A stretch of DNA of 64,000 bases from NORP240 sp965222175 (GCA_965222175.1 OZ244938.1:992001-1056000); one strand, 5' to 3'; positions 17,644-27,178 are shown, numbered from the stretch's first letter. Program-made: numbers and translations. Notes: generated by a model not told the origin, from the sequence alone.

Positions 17644-18243
17644 TCATGGCAGGCTTTCCATATAGGGACGCATAACATTTGCCACTCGGCACAGTGTGGC
17701 ATAGCGCCAGACCTCGTCCATGCTCACGCGCCTGGCTTGCCATGCTTCCTGTAGCGCTTCCATCGCGACATCGAGGCCGACCTTGTTGCGGAACTTGAAA
17801 CAGTCAGCCACGGTGCGGGCGACGTTGGTTACCCGAACGGTCACACTATCGATCTGGCGCTCTTCGATGCCTTCGGTCAGCGCGGCTCCCGAGAAGCGCA
17901 CGATACGCAGTGGAGGATAGTCCATCTTAGGTGCACGCGCCTTGTTTGGAATCGCCAGCCAGACCTCGAATGGTGACTGTGTGGTCAGATTGTGTACCCG
18001 CAGCGCCGACAGAAGGCAGGCGATGGCCTGCGGATGTTTGCGTGCCACTTCGGCCAGCATGCCATGCGCGGACACTTTGCGATCAGGAAGGGCATAAAGA
18101 TCGCGGCTCACGCGGGTGAGCAGCCCCTGCCGAACCAGCCGAGTGAGAGCGACACTGGGCAGACCCAGCGCATCAAGATCGCGAGGGCGTATGAGGCCGC
18201 GCTGTGCTGCAAGTTCCAGGATTTTCTGGTAGGAGCTTTTCAT
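17644..18243 (-). CDS. AbiEi-like transcriptional regulator/antitoxin (orphan)
   Basis: A 199-residue protein of the AbiEi family. The N-terminal winged helix (ILELAAQRGLIRPRDLDALG, then RLVRQGLLTRVSRDLYAL) is the DNA-binding domain. The C-terminal domain has the typical VRFSGAALTEGIEE, VTNVARTVADCFKFRNKVGLDVA and VMRPYMESL blocks. AbiEi represses its own operon and is the antitoxin of the AbiE type IV system. The partner AbiEii nucleotidyltransferase would be expected directly downstream, but there is none. The ATG at 18243 is chosen because upstream methionines run into the palindromic operator. Confidence 0.82.
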   Translation of the reverse strand: MKSSYQKILELAAQRGLIRPRDLDALGLPSVALTRLVRQGLLTRVSRDLYALPDRKVSAHGMLAEVARKHPQAIACLLSALRVHNLTTQSPFEVWLAIPNKARAPKMDYPPLRIVRFSGAALTEGIEERQIDSVTVRVTNVARTVADCFKFRNKVGLDVAMEALQEAWQARRVSMDEVWRYATLCRVANVMRPYMESLP

Positions 18244-18254
18244 GGCTGCGTGAT

Positions 18255-18300
18255 GTTGCATTTTGTAGGTAGATGTCAATATATACCGACAAAATGCAAC
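18255..18300 (-). promoter_or_regulatory. Palindromic operator upstream of the AbiEi-like gene
   Basis: Perfect 12-bp inverted arms GTTGCATTTTGT and ACAAAATGCAAC enclose a 22-bp A+T-rich spacer, 11 bases upstream of the chosen start. AbiEi proteins are known to bind inverted repeats in their own promoter, so this is the probable autoregulatory site. Confidence 0.75.
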
Positions 18301-18487
18301 ATTAAAAAACTGGGGTTGGGCAATGAAAACCCCAAAACGAGCTTGGCTAGCGCTTGGTTGTGATAGCAAGACTTGAACTTACATCGCTGTAGTTCGAATC
18401 TAAAAGAATTTCCATCGGAAGATTTCGATAGATGTTCACTCAAGTGTTGCTATCAACGGTTGGTGGGCGGACTTCTCAAGATTCCTT

Positions 18488-19825
18488 TTAGTGCGGTTTC
18501 TGATTGCTAAAACTGGCTCGATACAGCTTGGGCTGGAGTGTCACAAAGTCGTCGATAGAGCCTCTCAGTTGAAATAGTCTGGCGCGTTCACGAAACTCGT
18601 AGACACGATAAAGACTGTAATGGTTCGCATGCTCACGAGAGAAGGCCAGTTCATTGTCGGTGATTAAAAAAGGTAACTCTTTTCCGTTATTTGTGGTTTT
18701 TACTTCGATGAAGTGTTCCTCGTCGATCGCCCCACTGTCCTTGATTAGGAACGAACGAATATCGTAGCCGAGCCCGTCGCCTTCTTCCTTGCTACTCCAA
18801 GACACTTCCTTGGCAAGGTCACTTCGACCCAATCTTTCTAATCGGTGCTTTTCAAATTCCAATACGAATCTCTCGCCCGCTTCGCCAAGACGGCGGTTTC
18901 TGGCTTCCCGTTCGACATAATTGGTCTTTCTTGCCAAGAATCGTCGTTTCGGTGTTTCGATAGGGGCTAACCCTTCTGGCAGCTCCGGGTCTAAGACCTT
19001 GTCCCAGTCAGTCACATAGGGCGTGCTCGCGGTATCTTGGATTTCCTTAGTTTCTGAAATCGCCTCGATGGTATCTTGATGTCCGGCTAAATGCGCCAAT
19101 ACAACCTCTTTCAATTGATGTTGGTAATTGTATCGGGGCTTGTAACCCGCAATATAGGGGTAACCCATTTCCACCAATACGGCACTGATATTTTGATGCT
19201 TAAACTCAATCGAGCCTTCCGAGCGACTATTGAGCTTGTTGGTGAGAGCACGACGATGCTCGGCTTTGTTGTAGCGCTCGCCGTTTAGCTCTTTGAACAA
19301 CATGCTGAAATAGTCTGCCACGCACGCTTCACACTCGAGCCAATCCCAGCCGTCCACTTCCAGTATTTGTTGACGGGCTTCGGTGGTGATTTCGAGGTTT
19401 TTATAGAGTGCTGTTCGGAGTAGTTCTCTGACTACGTGATTACCCAACAGTTCAAATAATTCGTCATCCAGGTAAGCATAGGAAATGGTCTGCTGAATAA
19501 TGCCTGGACCACTAGCAGTAGTGAGCTTCGCATATTGATCCGCTTGCCCGGGCCTGACTTGGTGATGCCAAAAGCCTTCACTACGCAGGTGAAAGAAGGG
19601 AAGGTGAGGATTGTCGCGATCTTGCGGACCACGTAATTCGTCAAACCGCTTGGTGAAAACTCCTGTAAGTATCGTGTTGTATTCAATTACATTTTCCGAG
19701 ATTGAGTCTGCCTCGATAAGGTCCATTACGGCCAGGAGCATAGCCACCTTGTGTGGGCTGACGCTGCCGTGTGACTTGTTCGGGTTGAGTCGAGCAAATG
19801 CGCCTTCGAAAAAGAGCAAACTCAT
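18488..19825 (-). CDS. DUF3883-containing predicted restriction-type nuclease
   Basis: A 445-residue protein with two parts. The N-terminal 150 residues (SVSPHKVAMLLAVMDLIE, later FFHLRSEGFWHH) resemble the N-terminal region of HNH/McrA-like restriction proteins. The C-terminal DUF3883 domain (about 310-440) has GEAGERFVLEFE, then GDGLGYDIRSF, then HFIEVKTTNNGKELPF. The Asp and Glu-x-Lys there form a PD-(D/E)XK nuclease site, followed by ELAFSREHANHYSLYRVYEF. It is the last gene of a leftward operon; its ATG overlaps the HIT gene stop by 3 bases. A defence role is inferred from fold and neighbours. Confidence 0.78.
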   Translation of the reverse strand: MSLLFFEGAFARLNPNKSHGSVSPHKVAMLLAVMDLIEADSISENVIEYNTILTGVFTKRFDELRGPQDRDNPHLPFFHLRSEGFWHHQVRPGQADQYAKLTTASGPGIIQQTISYAYLDDELFELLGNHVVRELLRTALYKNLEITTEARQQILEVDGWDWLECEACVADYFSMLFKELNGERYNKAEHRRALTNKLNSRSEGSIEFKHQNISAVLVEMGYPYIAGYKPRYNYQHQLKEVVLAHLAGHQDTIEAISETKEIQDTASTPYVTDWDKVLDPELPEGLAPIETPKRRFLARKTNYVEREARNRRLGEAGERFVLEFEKHRLERLGRSDLAKEVSWSSKEEGDGLGYDIRSFLIKDSGAIDEEHFIEVKTTNNGKELPFLITDNELAFSREHANHYSLYRVYEFRERARLFQLRGSIDDFVTLQPKLYRASFSNQKPH

Positions 19826-20223
19826 TCTTTTTTGCTCCAGTAGTCTGCTCTCTCAGGTATGAGCCAACGTACTCCGCCTCGAGGGTCGTGCGTGTCGCCG
19901 TGGTATCGGGGAATCAAATGGATATGGAGATGGTTGATAGTTTGGCCAGCCGCGGGACCATCGTTTATACCTACATTATAAGCGTTAGGAGAAAATTCAT
20001 CGTCTAACTGGGATTTGGTTTGTTCTATCAGTTCTAGCAGTGCAAATTGCTCTTCTCTCGAAGTTTCAAAAAAAGAACGCAAGTGTCGTTTGGGAATTAT
20101 CAGGCTGTGTCCGGGCGAGATAGGGAACCTATCTCGAATGACAATTGCCAAATCATTTTCCAATGTGACTCGCTTCGTCGCATCGTCTTTTAGAATCTGG
20201 CAAAAGGCACATTGCTCCGGCAT
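19822..20223 (-). CDS. HIT-family nucleotide hydrolase
   Basis: A 133-residue histidine-triad protein. A CAFC zinc-binding pair stands at the N-terminus, followed by GHSLIIPKRH (about 38-47), INDGPAAGQTINHLHIHLIPR with the H-x-H-x-H catalytic triad (about 98-103). HIT hydrolases of this branch cleave dinucleoside polyphosphates or nucleotide conjugates. What makes it notable is its place: it overlaps the DUF3883 nuclease gene and lies two bases after the DUF6998 gene, inside a nuclease operon. Cleaving a nucleotide signal or adduct for that operon is possible but is inference. Confidence 0.85.
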   Translation of the reverse strand: MPEQCAFCQILKDDATKRVTLENDLAIVIRDRFPISPGHSLIIPKRHLRSFFETSREEQFALLELIEQTKSQLDDEFSPNAYNVGINDGPAAGQTINHLHIHLIPRYHGDTHDPRGGVRWLIPERADYWSKKE

Positions 20224-20225
20224 GA

Positions 20226-20675
20226 CTAATCCAACCTCGGCAATCTTTCTGTATGCTCTATATTTTTCATTAGAGCCTGTAATTTTGCCTTGCTTATCAT
20301 CCGTTGCCCATTTTTTTGCATTTTACCGGCTGCATCCCAAGCTAGCTTTCCAGGGCCGTTATAGATCTCTTCTGATTCCCCTTGATCATTAATCCCTAGC
20401 ACTAACAAATGTTGTGGTTGAGAACGTATGCCGACGAGATTTCGTTGGGTTGCCTTTATCTGAACGAGTTTGCCTTCTTTGTTTGCCGCATCGTGTGTCT
20501 CTGCCGAGGCTGGTAGTAATTTTAGGCCGTAATGATAAGCGCCGAGGACTTCTCCAATGCTTCCTACCAAGTGTCCATCTGGAGTGAAATGACGCCCTGG
20601 GAATAGCGTCTCCAGTTCAGCAACAATTGCGTAGAGTTCTTGTATTTTTGTTGGTATCTTTTTAATTGCATCCAT
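20226..20675 (-). CDS. DUF6998 protein, restriction-endonuclease-like fold
   Basis: A 149-residue protein. The central part has GSIGEVLGAYHYGLKLLP followed by ETHDAANKEGKLVQIKATQ. The ordered Glu, Asp and Gln-x-Lys are what a PD-(D/E)XK-type site looks like in this family, which is often found in mobile and defence loci. It could be an active nuclease or only keep the fold. The stop lies two bases before the HIT start and the upstream nuclease gene ends 53 bases away, so it should share their transcript. Confidence 0.7.
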   Translation of the reverse strand: MDAIKKIPTKIQELYAIVAELETLFPGRHFTPDGHLVGSIGEVLGAYHYGLKLLPASAETHDAANKEGKLVQIKATQRNLVGIRSQPQHLLVLGINDQGESEEIYNGPGKLAWDAAGKMQKNGQRMISKAKLQALMKNIEHTERLPRLD

Positions 20676-20728
20676 CTGAACTTAATTCCGGGTAGGTGAA
20701 TAGCAGTTTGAACGCCATAATTTTAGTA

Positions 20729-21274
20729 CTAGTCACTTTCCTTAAAGCTTATCTGCTGGTCATTGAAACGGTTCACGAGTATCTCGAGGGCTTCAACCGT
20801 TCTTCTTCCCCACATTTTGTGAAATGCATAGGTCTTGCCGTTCGCAAAAATTAACTCATCATCACTTGGTTCTTCCCACTCCAAAAATTCCAGAATCGAG
20901 CTCTCAGCATCTTGGTCCGTACCCATCTTGTCCAAATATTTTTCGTATATCTCGACAGCCTTGTTAAATGTTAATGTAGAAACCATTGCGGCATATCGGA
21001 CAGCCTGTAGCTCCATATGTCCGCCGTCTTCCGTGCGTTTTAACTCTATGACTACTAGATTAGCTCGTTTGTCGATACCTAACAGGTCAACTCTGCGCCG
21101 ACTATCTTCCCAGTCGCTAAACTCCTCGGCAATAATAAGGGTGTCTGGGGATACAATATCTATTTGATCACGAAGCAATCTTTGTAAATCATTTCGCTCT
21201 TTTATGCCTTTTGAGGCAAAAGTGGTTGTCTGGATCTCGACCAAACTATTGTCAGTGACTTGGTAGATCGTCAT
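20729..21274 (-). CDS. NucS/DUF91-like PD-(D/E)XK nuclease (short form)
   Basis: A 181-residue protein. Its core LIIAEEFSDWEDSRRRVDLLGID then LVVIELKRTEDGGHMELQAVRYAA gives the Glu, Asp and Glu-x-Lys of a PD-(D/E)XK nuclease (about residues 48-100). Homologues of this type that I know are about 300 residues and carry a longer second domain before the ending seen here (GKTYAFHKMWGRRTVEALE). This copy seems to join the core directly to the tail, which suggests an internal deletion or a minimal form. It is the first gene of the leftward operon and diverges from hsdR. Confidence 0.75.
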   Translation of the reverse strand: MTIYQVTDNSLVEIQTTTFASKGIKERNDLQRLLRDQIDIVSPDTLIIAEEFSDWEDSRRRVDLLGIDKRANLVVIELKRTEDGGHMELQAVRYAAMVSTLTFNKAVEIYEKYLDKMGTDQDAESSILEFLEWEEPSDDELIFANGKTYAFHKMWGRRTVEALEILVNRFNDQQISFKESD

Positions 21275-21621
21275 TGTTCGATATTTCTCGTTTTTTGTAT
21301 TTAAATTCGCTGCTCAGCGTGCTGGACTGACATAACAATAGCTGAACCCGACAATTAGTGGGCTGATTTCCTTTAGGATTTAGTTTAACCAATTTCTTAA
21401 TTGTTGGTATCGGTGTTGAACTAACTGGTTGCAATGAAAATCGGTTGGCTAAACTAGTCAGTCGTGTAGAATACCCGAAAAACCGTGGGAGTTGGGGTGC
21501 CATTTAGTGTCAGATTTTAGCCACCAACGCGGAGAGAGATGGGTTTTCAGGTATTCCACGGAAGAATTGTAGTCAACTAGGAGAGAGCCTAAGCGCTTTG
21601 AAAACATCATAGCCCAGACCA
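21275..21621. other. Divergent intergenic region between the nuclease operon and hsdR
   Basis: A 347-bp A+T-rich gap that must hold promoters for both directions. I see no gene, no clear -10/-35 pair and no strong palindrome in it. Confidence 0.5.
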
Positions 21622-23973
21622 ATGGACTCCCAAGAAAAAAAACAACTAAGCGAAACAGACATCTGTGACTTGTTTATAACACCAGCCATTAAAAAAGCAG
21701 GCTGGGATCCGATCACCCAAATTCGCCGCGAAGTCACCCTGACCCCCGGCCCAGTAATCGTCCGCGGCAACTTATCCTCACGCAACAAGAAAAAGAAAAA
21801 ATTCGCTGACTATATCTTGCAATGGGAAGCGGGCGTACCCATTGCCATTGTTGAGGCTAAAGACAACAAACACACGGTCAGTCACGGTATGCAGCAGGCT
21901 CTAGGCTATACCGATATCCTGAACGTTCCCAGCGCCTTCAGCTCCAACGGTGATGCCTTTGCGTCCCATAACAAGCTGGCGCCGACCACAGGCGAAGAAA
22001 TCGAAACCCAGTTTCCGTTAGAGTCATTCCCATCCCCGGCCGAACTCTGGCAGCGCTACAAAACCTACCGCGGCATCGAAGATGACGAAGAACAACTCGT
22101 TACTGAGCCTTACCAAGATGATGGCTCAGGCAAGGAACCTCGCTACTACCAAGCTGAAGCGATCAACCGCGTCATAGAAGCAGTCGCCAAAGGTAAAAAA
22201 CGTCTGCTGCTGGTTATGGCCACTGGCACCGGCAAAACCTACACCACTTTTCAGATCATCTGGCGTTTATGGAAGGCGAAGAGAGCTAAACGCATCCTCT
22301 TTTTGGTCGACCGCAACATCCTGGCCGACCAAACCCTGGTCAATGACTTCAAGCCCTTTGGCTCTGTCATGACCAAAATTAAAAACCGCAAGATCGATCC
22401 GTCCTACGAAATCTACCTCGGCCTCTACCAGGCGCTTACCGGCCCGGACGAAGAAGACAAGATCTTCAAAAACGTCTCGCGAGATTTCTTCGACCTAATA
22501 GTCATCGACGAGTGTCACCGTGGCAGCGCGGCCGAAGACTCGGCCTGGCGCGAGATCCTCGACTACTTTTCCGATGCCATCCAGCTGGGCATGACCGCCA
22601 CGCCGAAGGAAACCGAGTACGTCTCCAACATCAGTTACTTCGGCGACCCGGTCTACACCTACACCCTGAAGCAGGGCATCGAAGATGGCTTTCTGGCGCC
22701 CTACAAGGTTGTTCGCATCGATATCGATAGGGATATTCTAGGCTGGACGCCACCACCTGGCATGACGGACGACTTGGGTAAGGAAATCGAACAGCGCGAA
22801 TATAATCAACAAGACATGGACCGCATTTTGGTGCTTAATAAGCGCACCAAGTTGGTGGCCAACTGTGTGATGGAGTTGCTTAACGCAACCGACCCGTATG
22901 CCAAGACTATTATCTTCTGTGAAGACATCGACCACGCCGAGCGCATGCGCGTTGCGATTACCAACGCCGCCGGCCAGCTTGCAATCGACAATCCTAAGTA
23001 CGTCATGCGAATCACGGGCGACAGCCCGGAAGGAAAAGCAGAGCTCGATAACTTCATCGATCCGGAAAGCAAATTTCCTGTCATTGCCACGACCTCCGAG
23101 TTGCTTACTACGGGAGTTGACGCGAAGACCTGCAAGCTCATTGTCTTGGACAAAACCGTCAAGTCGATGACCACGTTTAAGCAGATTGTCGGCCGCGGCA
23201 CCCGTATCGAGGAGGAACAGAATAAGTACTACTTCACCATCATGGATTTCAAGAAGGCCACTGAGCTCTTCAAAGACCCGGATTTCGACGGCGAACCCGT
23301 GGTGATCTTCGAGCCAGGCCCTAACGATCCGCCCGAGCCACCCGACCCCGACTACCCAAATGACGACCCTGACGATGGTGTCGAAGAGGAACCCGGTGTT
23401 TACAAAGTCCAGGTCAGCGGCGTAGAAGTCAAAATCCTCGCCAAGCGCGTTGAATACCTAGGCCCGGATGGTCAGATGGTGACCGAATCCTATCGCGACT
23501 ACTCCAAGAACCAAATCCAAAAGGAATTTGCCTCTCTCGATGACTTCCTCACCAAATGGAACAGCGCCAAAAAGAAGGAAGCCATTATCAAAGAGCTGGA
23601 AGAGCATGGCATCCTGCTGGCCAATCTGGCCCAGGAAGTGGGCAAGGAATACGGCGATTTCGACTTAATCGCCCACATCGCCTACGACATGCCGCCGCTC
23701 ACCCGCAAAGAGCGAGCCGACAACGTGAAGAAACGCAATTACTTCACCAAATACGGCGACGAGGCTCGGGCGGTGCTGGAATCGCTGCTCGACAAATATG
23801 CCGACGAAGGCATTACCACCATCGAAAGCCCGCGCGTGCTAAGACTTCGGCCCTTCGACAGCATGGGCACGCCTATGGAAATCATCAACAATGCCTTCGG
23901 CGGCAAAGAACACTACGAAAAAGCCGTCCAAGAACTTGAACAAGAACTCTATTCCCAGGATAAATCGGCATGA
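21622..23973 (+). CDS. hsdR: Type I restriction enzyme, R (translocase/nuclease) subunit
   Basis: A 783-residue motor and cleavage subunit of a type I restriction-modification complex. The N-terminal nuclease has KFADYIL and PIAIVEAKDNKH, the Asp and Glu-x-Lys of the RecB-like site (about 56-76). The SF2 motor shows Walker A MATGTGKTY (about 200), DECHRG (about 296), GMTATP (about 319), a TTGVDAKT segment and QIVGRGTRIEE (about 525). It is on the short side for HsdR but complete in motifs. The last codons overlap hsdM by 4 bases (ATGA). A native poly-acidic linker (EPPDPDYPNDDPDDG) joins motor and C-terminal domain. Confidence 0.93.
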   Translation: MDSQEKKQLSETDICDLFITPAIKKAGWDPITQIRREVTLTPGPVIVRGNLSSRNKKKKKFADYILQWEAGVPIAIVEAKDNKHTVSHGMQQALGYTDILNVPSAFSSNGDAFASHNKLAPTTGEEIETQFPLESFPSPAELWQRYKTYRGIEDDEEQLVTEPYQDDGSGKEPRYYQAEAINRVIEAVAKGKKRLLLVMATGTGKTYTTFQIIWRLWKAKRAKRILFLVDRNILADQTLVNDFKPFGSVMTKIKNRKIDPSYEIYLGLYQALTGPDEEDKIFKNVSRDFFDLIVIDECHRGSAAEDSAWREILDYFSDAIQLGMTATPKETEYVSNISYFGDPVYTYTLKQGIEDGFLAPYKVVRIDIDRDILGWTPPPGMTDDLGKEIEQREYNQQDMDRILVLNKRTKLVANCVMELLNATDPYAKTIIFCEDIDHAERMRVAITNAAGQLAIDNPKYVMRITGDSPEGKAELDNFIDPESKFPVIATTSELLTTGVDAKTCKLIVLDKTVKSMTTFKQIVGRGTRIEEEQNKYYFTIMDFKKATELFKDPDFDGEPVVIFEPGPNDPPEPPDPDYPNDDPDDGVEEEPGVYKVQVSGVEVKILAKRVEYLGPDGQMVTESYRDYSKNQIQKEFASLDDFLTKWNSAKKKEAIIKELEEHGILLANLAQEVGKEYGDFDLIAHIAYDMPPLTRKERADNVKKRNYFTKYGDEARAVLESLLDKYADEGITTIESPRVLRLRPFDSMGTPMEIINNAFGGKEHYEKAVQELEQELYSQDKSA

Positions 23974-25466
23974 GCAATGTCAGCGGTATTATCAAGTCCA
24001 TTCAGGACATCATGCGCAAAGACGTCGGCGTCGACGGCGACGCTCAGCGCATCAGCCAACTGGTGTGGATGTTCTTTCTCAAGATCTATGATGACCGCGA
24101 GGCCGAAATAGAATTCTTGGAAGACGGTTACAAATCACCCTTACCCGAGCAGTTGCGCTGGCGTAACTGGGCCGCTGATCCAGAGGGCATGACGGGGGAG
24201 GAGCTCAGCAAGTTCATCAACGACGAGCTCTTTCCAACCCTGAAAACCAAGCTCAACCTGCAAGGTCCCACTGGTCAGCGCGCTCTGGTCATCCGCAATA
24301 TCTTCGAAGACGCCTACAACTACATGAAGTCGGGCACCCTGATCCGTCAGGTCATTAACAAGATTTGCGAAATCGACTTCAACAATACCGAAGACCGCCA
24401 CACCTTCGGCTCTATCTACGAACAAATCCTCAAAGACCTGCAAAGCGCCGGCAACGCGGGCGAGTTCTACACACCCCGCGCCGTCACCCAGTTCATCGTC
24501 AACCGGGTGGCGCCGCAGTTAGAGGAATCCGTGCTCGACCCGGCCTGTGGTACTGGCGGCTTTTTGGCTTGCACCATCGATCATAAGCGTGACACTTATG
24601 TGAAGTCCGCCAAAGACGAAGAGGTGTTGCAACAGAGTATTCACGGTGTGGAGAAAAAAGCCCTCCCACACATGCTCTGCACCACCAACATGATCTTGCA
24701 CGGCATCGACGTGCCCGTGCAGATCGAGCACGACAACATGCTCAGCCGCCGCGCCTATAAAGACTACGGCGAGAAAGACCGCGTCAATGTCATCGTCACC
24801 AATCCGCCCTTCGGCGGTATGGAAGAAGACGGCGTGGAGAACCAGTTTCCCGCCACCTACCGCACGCGCGAAACGGCCGACTTGTTTATGGCGCTGGTGA
24901 TCAAGCTGTTAAAGAACAATGGTCGCGCCGCTGTGGTGCTGCCCGATGGCTTCCTGTTCGGCGAGGGCATGAAAACCCGCCTCAAGCAAGACCTGCTGGA
25001 AAAGTGCAACTTGCACACCATCGTGCGCCTGCCCAACGGCGTGTTTAATCCTTACACTGGCATCAAGACCAACATCCTGTTCTTCACCAAGAAGCCCGAG
25101 AGCGAACAGCCCGGTACTGAACAAGTCTGGTTCTACGAGCACCCTTACCCGGAGGGCGTCACCAGCTACAACAAAACCAAGCCGATGCGCTTTGAAGAGT
25201 TTGCTACTGAGATTGAGTGGTGGGGCGATGAGAAAGATGGTTTCAAAGCCCGTGAGCAGACTGAGCAGGCCTGGCAGGTCAGCATCGATGACATTAAGGC
25301 CCGAAACTACAATCTCGATATAAAGAACCCGCATGTTGGTGAACAGGTCAGTCATGACCCGGAAGAACTGTTGGCCGAGTACAAGCAACAGCAGAGTGAA
25401 TTACAGGAGCTGCGTGATCAGCTGAAAACCATTCTTTCCGATGCGCTGACCGGGGCGAATAAGTAA
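23970..25466 (+). CDS. hsdM: Type I restriction enzyme, M (methyltransferase) subunit
   Basis: A 498-residue N6-adenine methyltransferase subunit. The N-terminal helical domain (about 1-150) precedes GEFYTPRAVTQFIV, the SAM-binding motif DPACGTGGF (about 190-198), and the catalytic NPPFGG (about 278-283). The C-terminal helix with YKQQQSELQELRDQL is the usual coiled region that contacts HsdS. Starts within hsdR (ATGA) and ends on the hsdS start (TAATG), so the three genes are translationally coupled. Confidence 0.95.
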   Translation: MSNVSGIIKSIQDIMRKDVGVDGDAQRISQLVWMFFLKIYDDREAEIEFLEDGYKSPLPEQLRWRNWAADPEGMTGEELSKFINDELFPTLKTKLNLQGPTGQRALVIRNIFEDAYNYMKSGTLIRQVINKICEIDFNNTEDRHTFGSIYEQILKDLQSAGNAGEFYTPRAVTQFIVNRVAPQLEESVLDPACGTGGFLACTIDHKRDTYVKSAKDEEVLQQSIHGVEKKALPHMLCTTNMILHGIDVPVQIEHDNMLSRRAYKDYGEKDRVNVIVTNPPFGGMEEDGVENQFPATYRTRETADLFMALVIKLLKNNGRAAVVLPDGFLFGEGMKTRLKQDLLEKCNLHTIVRLPNGVFNPYTGIKTNILFFTKKPESEQPGTEQVWFYEHPYPEGVTSYNKTKPMRFEEFATEIEWWGDEKDGFKAREQTEQAWQVSIDDIKARNYNLDIKNPHVGEQVSHDPEELLAEYKQQQSELQELRDQLKTILSDALTGANK

Positions 25467-27070
25467 TGGCAGCAGCCGAACAGCTCATTACCGAGAATCT
25501 TGATATCTGGACATCGGCCGTCCAGGCCAAGTCGGCGGCCGGGCGGGGTAAAGGCAACAAGCTGGAGCTTTATGGCATTAAGAAGCTGCGCGAGCTGATT
25601 TTGGAGTTGGCCACGAATGGGCTCCTCGTAGAAACTGATTTGGATGGCGCTGACGCCTACAAAAAAGTAAGTGATATTGCTGACCTGGTAATGGGCCAGG
25701 CACCACCTGGATCAGAGTGCAACAAAACTGGCGATGGCACGATTTTCGTGAAGACCGGAGAGTTTGGACTGCTTTATCCTGAAGTTATAGAGTGGACAAC
25801 GAAGCCGCTTAAGTTTGCGAAAAAAGGCGACGTGCTCATATGTGTTGTGGGTGCAACAGTAGGGAAACTCAATCTCGGCATTGATTGTGCGATTGGTAGG
25901 AGCGTTGCCGCAATTCGACCGAAGGAAGGCATAGAAACAAAGTTTCTCTATTACTCTTTAATGCCATTTACGATCAAGATCAGGGCTAAATCTAAAGGTT
26001 CTGCGCAGGGCGTAATTGGGAAAGCCGTTCTGAATGCTGTAGAGCTGCGCATTCCGCAGCCCGAAGAACAAAACCGCATCGTCGCTAAAGTCGACGAACT
26101 CATGGCCCTCTGCGACCAGCTGGAGCAGCAGCAAGAAACCAGCATTACCGCCCACCAGACCCTGGTGCAAACCCTACTCGACGCACTGACCACGGCCAGC
26201 GAGCGCGACGGCTTCACAGCCGCCTGGGCGAGAATCGCCGACCATTTCGACACTCTCTTCACCTCCGAGTGGAGCATCGACCAGCTCAAACAAGCCATCC
26301 TGCAGCTTGCTGTTATGGGGAAGCTTGTTCCGCAGGATCCCAATGATGAGCCGGCTAGCGAGTTGCTGAAGAAAATCGCTGCCGAAAAAGCCCAGCTGGT
26401 GAGGGGCGGCAAGGTTAAGAAGCAGAAAGCGTTACCGCCCATTGAAGAACATGAAAAGCCGTTTGAGCTGCCGATGGGATGGACGTTTGTCCGGCTTGGT
26501 GAAACACATGACGTCACATCAAGTAAAAGAATACATGCGAAAGACTACTGTGAGACTGGAGTTCCATTTCTTCGGTCCAAAGAAATAGGCGAGCTTGGCC
26601 GGGGCGAGGAAGTATCTACAGAGCTATACATATCGCGAGACCAATACCTAAAGTTAGTGAATATGCCGGGATTTCCAAATAAGGGCGATTTTATGCTGGC
26701 TTCGATCGGGGGGAGTATTGGTAACAATTGGCTGTGTGACGAAAGAGAGTTTTACTATAAAGATGGAAATATAACTAAAATTGGTAACCATAAGCATGCG
26801 GATATGCATTACCTGAAAAAATTTATGGAAAGCAATTTGTTTTGGAGTCAGGTGACAAGCGGCGTTTCTGGGTCAGCATACAATGCGCTAACTATTATTA
26901 AGATAAAAAATTTAGTGTTTCCGCTGCCTCCTTTATCGGAACAGCATCGCATCGTCGCCAAAGTCGCCGAATTATTGGACCTCTGCGACACATTGAAATC
27001 CGGCCTCAACACCGCCCAAACCACCCAATCGCGTTTAGCCGATGTGATGGCTGAACGGGCGGTTGCATAG
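25466..27070 (+). CDS. hsdS: Type I restriction enzyme, S (specificity) subunit
   Basis: A 534-residue DNA-recognition subunit with two target-recognition domains. TRD1 spans about 65-200 and ends in the conserved ELRIPQPEEQNRIVAKVDEL helix; TRD2 spans about 340-500 and ends in VFPLPPLSEQHRIVAKVAEL. Each is followed by a long alpha helix that spaces the half-sites. A middle insert (ITAHQTLVQTLLDALTTA and KLVPQDPNDEPASELL) is the usual inter-TRD linker. The recognition sequence cannot be predicted by eye. Ten bases after its stop starts the remnant KAP gene. Confidence 0.93.
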   Translation: MAAAEQLITENLDIWTSAVQAKSAAGRGKGNKLELYGIKKLRELILELATNGLLVETDLDGADAYKKVSDIADLVMGQAPPGSECNKTGDGTIFVKTGEFGLLYPEVIEWTTKPLKFAKKGDVLICVVGATVGKLNLGIDCAIGRSVAAIRPKEGIETKFLYYSLMPFTIKIRAKSKGSAQGVIGKAVLNAVELRIPQPEEQNRIVAKVDELMALCDQLEQQQETSITAHQTLVQTLLDALTTASERDGFTAAWARIADHFDTLFTSEWSIDQLKQAILQLAVMGKLVPQDPNDEPASELLKKIAAEKAQLVRGGKVKKQKALPPIEEHEKPFELPMGWTFVRLGETHDVTSSKRIHAKDYCETGVPFLRSKEIGELGRGEEVSTELYISRDQYLKLVNMPGFPNKGDFMLASIGGSIGNNWLCDEREFYYKDGNITKIGNHKHADMHYLKKFMESNLFWSQVTSGVSGSAYNALTIIKIKNLVFPLPPLSEQHRIVAKVAELLDLCDTLKSGLNTAQTTQSRLADVMAERAVA

Positions 27071-27178
27071 GGGAATATGAATGACTTCTAAGTGGACCAA
27101 TCTGGACGATATTCGTGAATGCCTGGATTGAATCGCCCCGGTATTCCCGGAGACTCTATTCTTTGAGAGGATAGAGCA

